From contig MU864047.1 of assembly GCA_033296885.1 (NCBI GenBank), forward strand, positions 1-53,047: a DNA stretch of 53,047 nucleotides. Direction: 5' to 3'. The stretch is from Triangularia verruculosa (taxonomy: Eukaryota; Ascomycota; Sordariomycetes; Sordariales; Podosporaceae). The notes beneath the pieces were generated by a model. The model had not been told where the DNA came from and did no database searches. It was given only the letters and a program-made list of their open reading frames with translations. Every line of letters starts with the position of its first letter. The first letter of the stretch is position 1. Positions 21,901 through 34,243 of the stretch are shown piece by piece. The position numbers and the translations under genes are program-made.

Positions 21901-24900
21901 AGCCCTGCTATCTGACAGTTAAGAAGATGCAGGCCGCATATCACAATCGAAGTTGATTGGAAGACGCCTGGTCTTGATGCTTAAGCCGTGCCGCGTGGAC
22001 GAGGTACTTGGAAACCTTCATTCACTCGGCTGATTTATCTCGCGAATTTCACCGGGAATTCGATCAAGAAAGTGCCTCAGAGAGGCATCGTCGACGGACT
22101 ATCTAAGATCACTAACTAGGGGGTTACCTTAGCCATTGTCGAGAGCTTGGTTTAGCGGAGGTGCTGTCCTATCCTAGAGCATCCAGCTTGAGCGACCAAA
22201 CAGGAGACGATCGGTAGGCCATCTCCAGGCCCAAGTAACCTGGGACACACTCTCCTAGATGGGACCGTGACGCAGCTTCAAAGATTCTGGCAAACGGCTT
22301 TGGAAAGTTTACAATTCACTGGTGATACCACAATAATGCTGCTGTGGCACCTACGGCCACTAATAAGGGAGCGGTTTACCTCCTGGTGGGTTCTAGTAGC
22401 TCGAAACGCCACACGTCGATGGGGTCACCCTATGCTGACAGGTTACAGATCTCACCTAGGGTGTAGTCGCACGGCGGTGCAAGGGCATGCGTAGCCAGGT
22501 CTCCGCTAACTTGGAGTGGAAGCTTGTAGGGCTAGTCTCGTGGTTACCGGTATCTAACTTGTATCATCACCGCCGCTGCTCTGCTTCTGGAGACCGCGAA
22601 GATACCGGCCCTCGTTCCAGCTCCATATATAAAGTGCTGACCGCATCACGCGCGTCCCACGGGCCTATTTCTTGCTCCAGTTCCTTGAAAGCCACAGGGT
22701 AGAGTCGCCGATAGTCCTAGCATTCGCAAGCTATTCCACTTTTACGGATTAGCCGAATTCAACCTCATCGTCTTCCCATGGCTGTAAACTCGTACAGGAC
22801 TCTCGTAAACCAGCCTACTAGGCGAGGCGAACTTCTTAAGCGGTATCACCGCTACAAGCGCACGCGCGCGTTACATTAGAATCCCACCAGATCCAGAAGG
22901 TCGACGACCATCAGGGAAGGGTTGCCTTTTTGCGCTACACGACCAGCGCGGACAAGAGCGGGTGTGACATCGACAACCCCAACTCCCAGAAGCAAGCCCT
23001 CAAAAGCAGCCCCCTTGTGTGTTCTCAAAGAAGGACCGAGAGCGACGTCTTGGAGGCGATTGGCAGTTGCACAAAGTCGCGACAGCGCGGGGGCTACCTT
23101 GGGTGGCGGGGGGGCGGGGGGCAGGTTTAGCTGCCGTTATCGAAGTGCTTATGTCAGAATCTACTTTGCTGGGTCAGTTCAATCAACCTCTGACAGGGGA
23201 ACACCACGGGGACATGCAAATGGTTGCGGCTCTTTGACACTAGTGTGGACATACGAACGGACGAACCATGTCTGGGGAATCCCGGTGGGTAAGGGTTACA
23301 TAAATGTGCTGGTCGCGCATCATTTCGAGTCAGGTTAGGCACCTGAATTATTAGGATGCCATTGACCTCGTACCTACTTTGATACGATGCAAATGCCCTC
23401 GGAGCTGCTGCAAAGATACTCCAGAAGCCCAATTCAGGAAAGGTCTAGATGACGCGTCCAGCCAAACGTACCGAACAGAGCGTCGGCACGTTCAAACCTA
23501 GGATTCTGGATTTGGCAGAATGGAAAGAGGGTTACATCTTTTTGGAACCTCGCAGTAGCGCTCTGGGCGCATGGTCGCTTACCTACCTAAACGTCACGGC
23601 TGAATGCCATTTCATGTCTCAGAACCATCAGTGACAAGCCTTGCTGGCAGAGAGGCGGCGCGCATATGGCTGCCATTCCTGATAGATTTCTTTTTTTCGT
23701 TGATCAAAGATACCTAAGTGCCTACTGACTAAAAGCGCCGATCAGCCCAGAAACGGGACAATGATAACGAAAGCTGCGTCATTTATATTTCATCGCCAAC
23801 TTCAATCAACCCAAAACTTCGAGAACAAAGTACTAGGTATGTACCTAGGTAAATACCAGAACATCCCCTATTCTCCTTCTCCCTTCGGATTTAAACCGAC
23901 GCCATACCAGAAAATCTCTCAATCCCTCAAACAAAGGAAATTTCGTTGCCTACTCTCCAAGTGGATTTTCTTTCGTTTAAAACACAACAAACAACAACCG
24001 GCGACCATCGCTAATAACTATCATGAAATTTAGCCCTCTTGGCTCCTCCAGACCCTGAAGATCACAAAGTGGGACCGGGAGCTTGGCTTGTTCACTAATC
24101 GCCAATCCCCAAACGGTTTCTTGTGCTCCGTTCAAACGGGGTGGCTCGTGCGGGGGCCCGCCGTTTAAACTTGTGGAGACGGAACCGGCGGCGGGTGGTA
24201 CCGTTGTGGAGTTAAAACACACACCATCCAACCTCTTGGCATTTCCCTGTTTTGTCCCGCAGTTTTCTCTTATTGCGACAAATCATAGTGAAAGGTTTCA
24301 TAATCCTCTTGTGTGAGAAAATATTGCAAAAGCTTGGAGTGTTTAAAATGCTGGGGTGGCATCCCGCCTTTATGCACTACCCATCTAATACGACGGAAGA
24401 TGAAAGAAAAGCGCGATGGAGAAATGCGGCTGTGCTCGGCACCTCAGCTAAGGACACAACGCAGTGAATCAGTCAAGTCTTGATGGGGTGTGGGCTGAAT
24501 GCAAAAGGGGGGTCTTGTATTGACTTGCTTCTCAGTTTTGATTAGGTAAGGTACCTAGGTAGGCAGTTGTTCGGTAAGTTTGTTTTCTGTCTAGTTAACG
24601 CAAGTACGGGTCTATCGATCAGGCCGTCAGATCTGGGTCTACTACCTAGGTGGGTGGGTGGACGGGTTGCGGTTGCCATTACTGATCTCGCCGCCTTCAC
24701 TTCAACCCCGAGTTTCAGGTGGGATAGGTAGGTAGCTAAACCCACATCGGGGACCACATTCTTCAGCTTCGAGTTTCTTTTCCACGCTGTGAAACTTTCC
24801 GGCAAAGGAAATAAGAGCTGTGCCGCCGCCATCCCCGGATTGTTGATGCCTGGAGACTATATGATGACCGGCGCACCGATATGAGGCATGGAGATCTGCC

Positions 24901-25000
24901 CGCTCATGCATGAGAACACGAAGAGACAACATTGTGCTGAAATGTTGAGATGCACTTCCTACTCTCAATTTCTGTGACACCCGTACCTAAGGCGAATCCT
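18961..25000. other. Gene-poor region upstream of the bZIP gene
   Basis: The first ~1 kb is presumably promoter and leader of the bZIP gene. Short frames exist on both strands, for example 20116-20490 (-) with a hydrophilic, somewhat protein-like sequence, but none has a domain pattern, good start and splice support together. A GCTGG triplicate lies near 20089-20107. TAGGTAGG words occur near 24560 and 24725. Confidence 0.4.
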
Positions 25001-28000
25001 TCAAGGAGTGATACGCGGGTTATGGAAACAAATACCTGTTTAGGGGGTAAAGAAGGGCCGTGGTGGGTGGTTCGGATAGTTTGGGTCGACTCTCGGTGAT
25101 GGGAAATAGGGGTCTCGGCCGGTCGAGGCACAGCGCATCGGCCCATGATCTACAATAGTCCAGACTTGACACTCGACGCGTCCTTGCCCTGCCAGATAGA
25201 GATTGTCGTGACCGGTTCCGGGGTTGATCAACCGTTTACATCTTCCCAGATTGCCTAGTATGGAAAGCTCCTAGACCTCTTACAGCACTGGTAAATAACA
25301 CGCCCTCTTCGGCCAACGAAAAGGTTGCGCCACCAGAATGATCTCCAGGTCCCGGCTCTGCAGAGTCCTTGTTCCCGAAAGGATATGCTTATTGCTTGCA
25401 TCGGCTAAGGCTCTCTTGGGGGAGGGGTGAGCGTCAGCCGGAACCTGCTGCTTGGTAACGGGATCAGTCAGCATCTGCAGGGACTCAACCACCTGCAGAT
25501 TTAATTGAACCCCAATAGAGGGGCATAGCTTTCAGTCTTGATGGCAACAGTGTATGGGTCGAGAGATATGTGCAGCACAAGGGAGTGAAAGCTCGAAGTA
25601 CCGGCGGTGAGGCATCACCGGGGCAAGGCCGAGCCACACGGGACAGGCGGCTAGGAAGGAAACCGCGCGGGCTATTGACTATGAGAAACTGCCATTTCGT
25701 CTTTGACGGCCGCCAGAACGATCATCGAGCCGTGGCGCTATTCTTCAGTCAACAATTCGACATGTGAGATTTACCTTAGTCTGAGACATGGTAGGCGGCA
25801 AAACGCCACATCCATCCTGTCGGGTGACAGGACGTCGGCATGGACTTGCGGCCGCATCGAAGCCAGCATCTTGTCTGTCCGCAACGCTTTCCTTTCAGGC
25901 CTAACGCTTTCGACAAATCTCGAAAAGAAGCCTTTGGCCACATGTTGTATTCGTGGGTCTGCTACACCATAGGGTAACACGCCGCCGTCTGTCAGGCCCA
26001 GGGCTATCCAGCGAGTGAGTCGAGACAGGTTCGGTATTAGTGATACTCGACTCCATACATGGCAGTTTAGAAAGGGGTGATGGGGTGTTGCGGCCGCCGA
26101 AATTGCTATTCTTGAGCCTCACCATCAAGACCCACAGCCTTCAGGCATCAACATTCTCTATTCGTCTGCCCATTAGTTGAAGTCCTGCACTCAGATTAGC
26201 CATGTGACTGAGGGAAGCCGTTGAACTAGGGGGAGGGTGTGATATGATTCTGCAGCACATTCAGCGGGGACACCCGACTGCCCATGTCGACGGAAGCTAT
26301 TAAGCCAGATCCAAACTCGCCACACCCTTGCCATCCACAAGTTAACATGGGCAGTCCGAGAAATGTCTTAAGGTGTATCGGTAACGTGATCGGTCAGCGC
26401 GACAACAATAATCAGAGTCTTGGGCGTATATCGTTGTCTGATGGACGTCACTCGACCGACCAAAGGATACCACCAATCAGATACTCCCGCTCGTGTAAAT
26501 GAATCAAGACTGGTCGAGGCCCATGTCCGTTTGATCTGGTAGAAGAGGGAAAAATAACCGCTTTAGGAAACCTCGCCGCTTTTGACCGCAGCCCTGCACA
26601 CGTGAAGCCCGTGGATACGCAGAAACGTCCCACTGGTCTCTCCGTTTGGGCGAACGCAGTACTCACCGAAGGCTCCGGTTTGCTACCAAGGTACTTTTGA
26701 AGACACTAAGGCAGCTAGATAGCGTTGATAATGCAAATATCACGCAAACCTGCTCGAGAAAACCGCAGATGCTTTTGAAGATGCAGAGTGCTGACCTTGT
26801 CTTTTGGTTTGGACAGAGTAATAGCCAGAGAACGGCAGATAACGGAGAGGAGCACTGGGATAAGTGATGAGCGCACACCATCCGTGCAATCAACACCCCA
26901 CCCCCCCAGAACTGAGAATGTAGCGGTACCTCGACCGAAAACTGACAGCGATTACCCATATGCCCTATGCACACACCTTCATAGGGCTGGGTGGCTTTGC
27001 TTCTTCTCCACAGAAAGAAGCTTGACGTGTAAGCTTTGCACCCCCCACGACGCGGATGCACCTCCGTGATAGCTGTCTGGCAGTGGTTCAGTACTTGAAC
27101 TCAGCTCCGTAGCTGTAGAGATTCCATGGCGAATAATATGTGGTGACCGAGTGTGGTTTCGCTGGTCATGGTGGCCCTTCGGCGTTAGATTGTTCGCCTA
27201 CTCCGCCGGGACAGATGGCTCCCCCAGGGTTGATGCTGAGTTTGGGCTATATTGGCGACAGCCGGCGATAAGAGACGTGGAGGCGTTGATGGCTCAGTAA
27301 TTTACACACATCGAGCTGCAGATCTGGTTTCGCGAGCGCAGTTTCCAGCTTGATCTGGCGTGCGACATAGTGGTTTAGGCGGTGTGGAATAATATCGTGT
27401 TCCTCGAACAACTCGGATGTTCGTCCATGATGGTGGGTGGTGTTACATGAAGAACCGTGCATGAGCTGCAAGGGAGGGTTGAGATCAGGTATTCAGTACT
27501 ACCGCATGACAGGAACTGGATGCAAGAGTCCTTGCCAACGGGCCGACCGCTGAACAATTTACACATACGCTTCTGAGGAGGAATGCCAAAACGTACGTGG
27601 CTCCCCCTTGTTGAACCCGTCTTCTAGTGTATGTTCTGCTGCCATTTGATATGAACTCTCTTCTGTGTAAGGCTGATCAGCGCGAGCTAGTTGTGCATCG
27701 TTATTTTCAATATCAAGAACCAGACTGAACCTCCTGGCAGTCCACTGTACAATGCGTTGTAATGAGACGGTCTTGAGATCCGTGCAGCTGGTGAACTGAT
27801 GCCTGGATGCAGGCCCAAACATCCAGTGACGCCCGAGGCGGTCAAGAGCTTTGGCAACGTCATTTGAGGGCGGGTATGCCGTCTACCGTCGGATGGTTGC
27901 GATGGTGCATTCGAACTGACCTCTGGGAGCATATCCGGCATGCAATGCCAATGCTAAGAAGCTTCCATCACCGAGGAGCCGGAGCCTTGGGGCCAATCAG

Positions 28001-30787
28001 ATGAATAGACAGTGGCAGCTTCTGTGCCTCTCCCGCCTTCCCGTCCTCACAGCACTCATACCCGATCCCTCGGATGGGCGGCGTCAGGCCCTCCCACCTC
28101 ACCTTGGAGCAGAAACACACCAAGAGGCAGTTATCACTAATCCCAGCCCTTGAACCAAGAACCGCGCTGTTTTGCGGTGATTCTGCGCGCATATCATCGC
28201 TGTGATAGACAGGCATTTCGGCAACAACAAAGCCGATCATGGCGGATGTGACGAGGTGCAAAGGGACTCTGAACCGGGCTCTGGTGACCATTCGAGACCG
28301 GTGTCCTGATTCCATTCCCATCAGACGAAGGACTGCGTCAATAACTCCAACGCCACGAGAGGGGAAGAGCGGCGTCTATTGCGTGGTACAGGCTAATGGA
28401 CGTGCTTGTGCGACACTTTGTACAACGTGACACCATTCCTGGTGTGGTCGGCAGTTCTTGATGGCTGATAGCGTAGACAAAATAATGCAGCGCGTGACAG
28501 GGCAAAGCGGCAATATTCTGGATAGCGGCTGGACAACCTCGCACAAGCAGGCGTTTTTGTGTGACCCTCTCCGAAACCAAGCGCCGTGGAGGGACCGCGT
28601 CTACCCCGCCGCTGATGAACTTGTCCGAATCCCCGATGGACACGCACACGGCAGAAAGTCCGCCGAGCAAAGTGCCTCCCGTTTCCCAAGGACGGTTCCG
28701 TATCTTGACGAGTCGTAGGACCGAACGGGCTTCCAGGGTTCTCGACCGGGTATATTCCTGAGGGATCTTGTTTCGTGGGTCATGGGTAAATTAGCAAGCG
28801 AATGTTGAGACAAGGCCGTGGTAACGTATCGAGCTGTGCTGCAGTATGGCATCGAGGTCGAGGGGTTAGGCGACGGCTTGCCAAGCGAGCCTCACGGTGG
28901 ACCATGGGGCTGGAGCTGCACAGCTCTGCCTCTGTTGATGTCGACGGAGATCGCAGGGCAGTGGTGTAGAGACACAAGCAGAAGCGGGCGTCGCAGTGCA
29001 GGTTGCAGACGCATTGGCGTTTCCCCAGAGGGGCGCAGCATCTTTTGCAATTCCCGCCTGTTCTGGGTGCACCAGCGACAGCGACCAGCAAGAAAGAGCG
29101 GGATTCCAGCTAAATGGGCGGGTGACAGGGGTCATCGGCCACCACGTTCATCGCTGCAGAATGCGGCACGCCGGCGGGGTGGGGCGCGCCAAGGACACCA
29201 AAGGCCCGCTGCTTCCCGCGCCCACTGTCTTGGCTGACCTTCGACATCTTCAGGCCATTCAGCACTACAGAGGTGCGCTTCCAAATGCCACAGCGAAATA
29301 ACTCGGAAACAAATTATACTTTGGAACCTCCCAAGATTTAGACACATCTGATCCACATTGGGATTTTGCTGAGCCATCTTCACATCCAGTCCCAAGTCTT
29401 GACCAAACAACTACCTGAATAGGAAAGCCTCGTTGGCTTGGCCGGATCAAATCAAGCAAAGCGCGACCTGTGCTCTCGGTCACCAAAAAGGGTCTCGTTC
29501 AGTACCAGAAACCCAACATCTGCAAGGGCGCTTTGAGGTCTGGCATCGCAGCCCGTACCCTCCGACGTAGGGCACCCAAGCAACCACGCCATCTCCGAAT
29601 GCGCCATCCTGCCAGCTTCGGACTGCTATCCCCGCCGATCAACCCCCCTCCAGAAAACCTCACTTACATGGCGGGAATTACGTGCACACGGTTGCTGCCC
29701 GTCGTCCGGCCCCGCGTTGCCTCGCGCTGTCCCGTTTGCCGAGAAGTTGGCATATTCTGCAAGCCGCCTTCAGCCACCAATCTGATATCCGAGCACCCCG
29801 CAGCAGCCGGATGCCTGTGTAACGCCCTCTGACCCATCCCTCCCATCTCCGCCATGTTCCCCACCAGTTGTTTTCACCTTTTTCATCATGATGTTGGTGA
29901 TGAATAAGTCCCAGACCGCCGGAGGCCAAAAAGGAGGGACGGAAGCAGGAGACTTCTTGCCGATGTCAGGGCCCTTTTGCCGACGTGTGCCTCGGGGGAA
30001 CTATGACCGCTTCAAGCACCAGATTGTCCCAAAGTTCCCAAGGTAACTGGCTTCGAGGCTGGTGTTACACATAACCGCAGTACCCAAGAGCTGCACGGTC
30101 TCACAGAATCAGGCTGTTGGGACCCAAGGGCGCACACGCGGCATGGAGTTTTGCGAACGTTATCTCCGGACTGACTCGACGGTCGCTCGACGGCCGATGT
30201 ACTACGGCTTTGCGATCCGAAGCGGACCTTTCTCCGAATACTCGTCTTGTAGCTCTCGTTGCTCCCTGTGCATCGCGATGACGCCACGGGCGGACAACTC
30301 GGACTTGAACACTGGAATAGAAGATCCGCTCCAACCTCGGAGCAAGTTGACTCGGAGACTTATCGGGTCCCGCTTGTGTTTGTGCTTGGTGACTTTAGTA
30401 CCTACCGACTCGACGGCTAGGAATATGAGGTTCACTTTTTGATGGGAAAACGACTCCTTTATCCGTCTTCAAGGTGAGAACCTCATATATTTTATGCTAA
30501 CGTAAGACCCAGCGCAGTGGAACGCCAACCCCAGATCATCACAGTCAGAACCCAATCTTATCTCGATCGCTATCTCACTTAACAGCTCAGCTGAAGAAAG
30601 GCAAAGTAAAGTTGGGGGCAGAACAGAAAGCACGGAGAAGGTAAGGTGTGCAACGGTGTAGTTCGGTCGAAAAGCGGCTGGAAAAAAACAGGAGTGCATA
30701 TATTCCGATACATCGCATACAACAGCCCCCAATCACCACTCACGAGCTCACGATCAACAACATGCCGTACCCGCGAGTGTACTCTGA
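25001..30787. other. Gene-poor region, possible decayed coding DNA
   Basis: No intact gene is recognised. Between 27247 and 28670 the minus strand has several short frames of fairly protein-like composition (27247-27471, 27559-27822, 27968-28321, 28338-28670) separated by stops and frame changes. This could be a decayed gene, but no family can be named and no convincing introns join the frames. Confidence 0.35.
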
Positions 30788-30854
30788 TCTCGTTCGCCCG
30801 CTCGCTAATTCAACGGTTCTTCCCCACAAACGTTCTCGTTCGCCCGCTCGCTAA
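30788..30854. repeat. Pair of 21-bp direct repeats
   Basis: An identical 21-bp sequence beginning TCTCGTTCGCCCG occurs at 30788-30808 and 30834-30854, 46 bp apart, in DNA without a gene. A partial third copy (CCCGCTCGCTCGC) follows near 31038. The origin is unclear; it looks like a small local duplication. Confidence 0.7.
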
Positions 30855-32170
30855 CTTTTCTTGTTCGCGAGGAGGTTCAATCGCTTCCGTGAGAGCTCGG
30901 AAGTGATTCCAAATTCTCGGAATATATATGAGATGAGCAGGGTATGACATCCCAACCAACCCACGCTCAAAGTGGTTTCCGTCTGTCGTGACCCAGGCCA
31001 CGAGAACTGAGGAGGGTGCACGACACAGGGCTGAGCCCGCTCGCTCGCCTGTTGTGTTATTACCCAGCATATCTGTATCTATCATGCGGGAGCAAACTGG
31101 AAGAGATAAAGGGCGACAAGGCAAGGATCCTGCAGGTTGTATATGCAGTGCTCCCCACCACCGTTTTTCCCCCACGTTCTAGATGGGAGAGCACGTAGTC
31201 TTGTGACTGCTTGGGGAGTTTGAAATGCAACCTAGCGTATTCGACGGACAGGACGGCATATCGCGGCCTACCTGAATTGGCGATCTTGAAGTTGCGGTGA
31301 GGCAGGCGTATTCAGAGTTTTTACTTGGTGGGTTTTGGCAGGAGGATAACGGGATGGGATGCCCAGGGCGAGGCTGTGCGGAGAGCCGCGTCATTGAACT
31401 GAGTTCAAAGGGGCATATCGCCTGTTCCGGAGCGCCGTATCGGAAAAGGCCTCGCCAGTGGAAGTTGGGAAAGGATCGTAAACATCGTAACTGTCATGGC
31501 GACCGGAGTCCGGTAATGTAACGAAGCAGGCTTGTTTTGCCCTGAACAAAGATAGCAGCTTCGGTTTTCCAGGAGCAAGACAGCACAAGGTCTCAAGCTC
31601 GGACTAAAAGATGGACTGGAGCTTTACATGAGGGAACGTTACTTGCTTGTGGGGACAGTGCTGAAAATAGGGGGTTAATATATGTAAGGCTGTTGTTGGA
31701 AGTATAAATGCTCTGTTAAGAAGGTCCATTTGTGGAGCAGATAGTCCTAGGTTCGGTGAGGCGGGAGGTTGCTCCTCGACGGACATGAATGTAGAGAGAA
31801 TCAAGATGAAAAGAAGATGGCTAAAAGTCCCATGTGTCCTATTCAGAAGCCGGTGGGCGTGGTATTATTCTTTATTAGCGTATTCGTAGCAGTGGAATGC
31901 AAGAGTAGACGCAAGAGATGAAAAAAGACTTTGTGGCTCCTCTGTCATTACCTCTGCGGGAATTTTTGATGCCCAAAGTCTTTGAGAATAGTCTTTAAAG
32001 CTTTCGCTTGAATGGCTAGACATATCGTCAGTTTTGCAGGCAGATCACTTGAGCGATCCCTTCAAACACGCTGGTCCCTCTGAACCTAAACTTGCCCCCC
32101 CACCTACCTCACCATCTGGATGGATCTTATCTATGGTTGTTACAAATTGCACCTCCAATTCTCGGTATCC
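30855..32170. other. Intergenic region, no gene recognised
   Basis: Only short overlapping frames on both strands; no domain, RNA or repeat is recognised. Confidence 0.35.
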
Positions 32171-32633
32171 TCAATCAACACCCAGTTCCATGTGCGTTTG
32201 GTCCTTGTCCTCGTCCGAGCCCTCCATATAAATTCCTTCCACGGCAACATTTGCACATTTCTCAGGCTCATCTGATAACCCAGCCAGCTCGCTATATCTA
32301 GAGTCTTCACCTATCTCTGTGTGTACCTTCCCAGACACCGCATCCAGTTCTTTAGCCACCGGTCCGCCATGCATCTTTGCCAAGAATACCTATGGCAACT
32401 GCTAAAAGGATAGCTCCAACTATGATGACATTGGCACGTTGTCTGGCAATATCAGTGCCACTGGCAGCCTGGTTTTGGATGTCACTGAGAGAGGCCATGT
32501 CATCAAGTTGGAGCAGGCTCAGCTCAACGACTCTCGATAACTGTCGTTTTGAAGACTGATTAACTGCGTATTGAATGATGAAGTCTAAGATGTTGCGCGA
32601 GCCTCTTTCCAGCCCAGATTGTATAATCAACAT
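32171..32633 (-). CDS. Possible small single-pass membrane protein or gene remnant
   Basis: The frame from ATG 32633 reads MLIIQSGLERGSRNILD, then a helical stretch and a hydrophobic segment (ANVIIVGAILLAVAI), and closes at 32352. A second frame (to 32171) gives ELDAVSGKVHTEIGED, SRYSELAGLSDEP and an acidic tail, in the style of cytosolic tails of fungal surface proteins. A 42-nt intron (GTATTC to CTAAAG) would join the two frames as VGAILLAVAI-ELDAVSG. That intron is short and the N-terminal part lacks a signal peptide, so this may be the 3' end of a truncated gene. No family is recognised. Confidence 0.35.
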
Positions 32634-33338
32634 TTATCTGAACAACATACGTTTCAAATGGACAGTGGCAGGTTGGAGGGAGGTCGTATGTGATTTAGAC
32701 AACTGCCACACTCGCTTCCTCTGTACCTTGGACCTAATCTGGGAGATTATCATCTTTGCTTTTGCCACGCTCAAAGCTATCTAATGTACCTACCTAAGGT
32801 ACCTAACTCCCTATACCAGGAATCCTCACTTGCTTCCTGATACCTAGAATTTCCACTTATTTCCTGATACCCAGCGTCCTCACTTACTTCCTGGTACTGA
32901 TTTCCAGGTTTCTAAGTCTATCTTACATATCGTAAATTGGGAACCTCCTCTCACTCCTAGATTTGAGTCCCCGGTCATATCTTCATTCAGATCCATGCCC
33001 ACTCCTTGTATGTATTAATCAGCAATATCGCCCGAGTCCTCTGCCGCCGTAGTCTGTCCGTCGTTTCCCCAAGGAGACTCCGGTCTGACTCTTCCATGGA
33101 ACTCAAAAACGCCCACTTCAGCTAGGTTTAGTCATCGACCAGCCTCTTCTACCATCTGGACCCTTTATCAAGGCTTAACAATAGAATGTAAGCATCTATC
33201 CAAACATCGTTTTATATCCCTATAGGCTAACCGTAAGGTCTGGGAATGGAAGTAAAGCCCAATCGGGCAAAAAAGCTGGTGTAAGTCAAGCATGATGGGA
33301 TCCACAAGCCCACAGTGGAACCCTAAAAACACAAAAAG
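32634..33338. other. Intergenic region, no gene recognised
   Basis: This contains repeated CTTCCTG-GATACC words near 32815-32905 (three variant copies of a ~30-bp unit ending in ACTTACTTCCTG) and a CCTACCTAAGG word near 32790. No coding pattern is seen. Confidence 0.35.
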
Positions 33339-33457
33339 ACATACAACACCAGGGATTCCCCAGTGGTCACCCACCTGAGTACTAATCTAGCTCTTTCAAG
33401 CTTATCTAGGGCAGAGCGGACGGGATGCCGAGTTTTCTTGAAGATATGGTCGTATGT
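33339..33457 (-). rRNA. 5S ribosomal RNA (dispersed copy 2)
   Basis: The minus strand reads ACATACGACCATATCTTC ... GGTGTTGTATGT over 119 nt, with the same helix I pairing and internal control region as the copy at 4038. It differs by about six substitutions and one missing base, mostly between CCCTAGATAA and GATTAGTACTC. A T-rich stretch follows on the minus strand. The differences suggest either a distinct 5S subtype or a slightly diverged, possibly inactive copy. Confidence 0.93.
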
Positions 33458-33613
33458 ACTAATTACTTCCCTACCATAGGTATATACCTACCGTAAAGTG
33501 CCTCAACAACACAAAGCCAACCCCGGTCTTAATTAAGCTTCTTCTCTACCACTGATCCTTTTATTGTTGCTATCCAGTGCTCCTGCACCCCCAGTTGATA
33601 TTTGAGTTTGTGC

Positions 33614-34097
33614 CTATCGTAAGCTCCGATTCAGACTCTGAAGCGAGCGCGCATCGAGCTCGTTGTACCCGTGGAACTCTTCCATTTCGCGTAGTGAGCC
33701 TGGATTCAGGAAAAGAATCGGCCGGCCGTCTATCTCTGGCCCGCTCTTTTCAAGTTGTGATGGGGCTGCTGCCTTCTTCATTCGGCGACGCCAATAGACC
33801 ATTCCGAGCAAAATCAGTCGACTAACACCCACCACTGAACCAACTACGGCACTGATCAGGACAGTCTTGCCTTAATTAGCTAGGCTGTACTGATACTCAG
33901 GCGATCATGACCCATCTGGATCAAGTGCTAGAGGTTTTAGTATGAGAGATTTGATTGGGCGGTGATTTGGAGGAATACATACTACTGGTATTCGATGTTG
34001 ATGATGTAGCGATGCTGATGCTGCAAGAGCTGCTACTAGGAGGGGTATTGGTCACTAGTTCAGTGATACCCGTCGTGGTTGAGGATCTCGTCGACAT
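33614..34097 (-). CDS. Truncated paralogue of the adjacent Ser/Thr-rich membrane protein
   Basis: Exons 33983-34097 and 33614-33870 give 123 aa. Exon 1 starts at an ATG and is a Ser/Thr-rich stretch (MSTRSSTTTGITELVTN). A GTATGT intron with a GCTAAT branch site joins it as S-KTVLISAVVGSVVGVSRL, followed by the membrane segment, MVYWRRRMKK and the tail DGRPILFLNP, EMEEFHGYNELDARSLQSLNRSLR. This is collinear with the tail of the gene at 34244-35373, but the signal peptide and Cys-rich domain are missing, and polar or charged residues (S, R) lie in the membrane segment. It is probably a decaying tandem duplicate, although it is still splice-competent. Confidence 0.5.
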
Positions 34098-34243
34098 CTA
34101 GGGGTACCAAGCCTGCGCAGGCAGGTTTGATATCACTGGGATCCGATGGCAGGCACAGTGGTTTTTTGGCGTGACACCGAGCTGTGGCTTCACACGTCTA
34201 GCTATGTAGATATATTTGAGATAACAACCGCCAGACGCCTCTT

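Noticed and set aside
22922..23338. 138-codon plus-strand frame
   Set aside because: Poor composition, a G-rich run within it, no family pattern and no homologous exon structure.
27247..28670. Candidate multi-exon gene on the minus strand
   Set aside because: Frames are partly protein-like but cannot be joined by consensus introns and match no family I know; left as possible decayed DNA.
33168..33374. 68-codon minus-strand frame (MGDHWGIPGVV...)
   Set aside because: It is a translation of the 5S rRNA gene and its flank.
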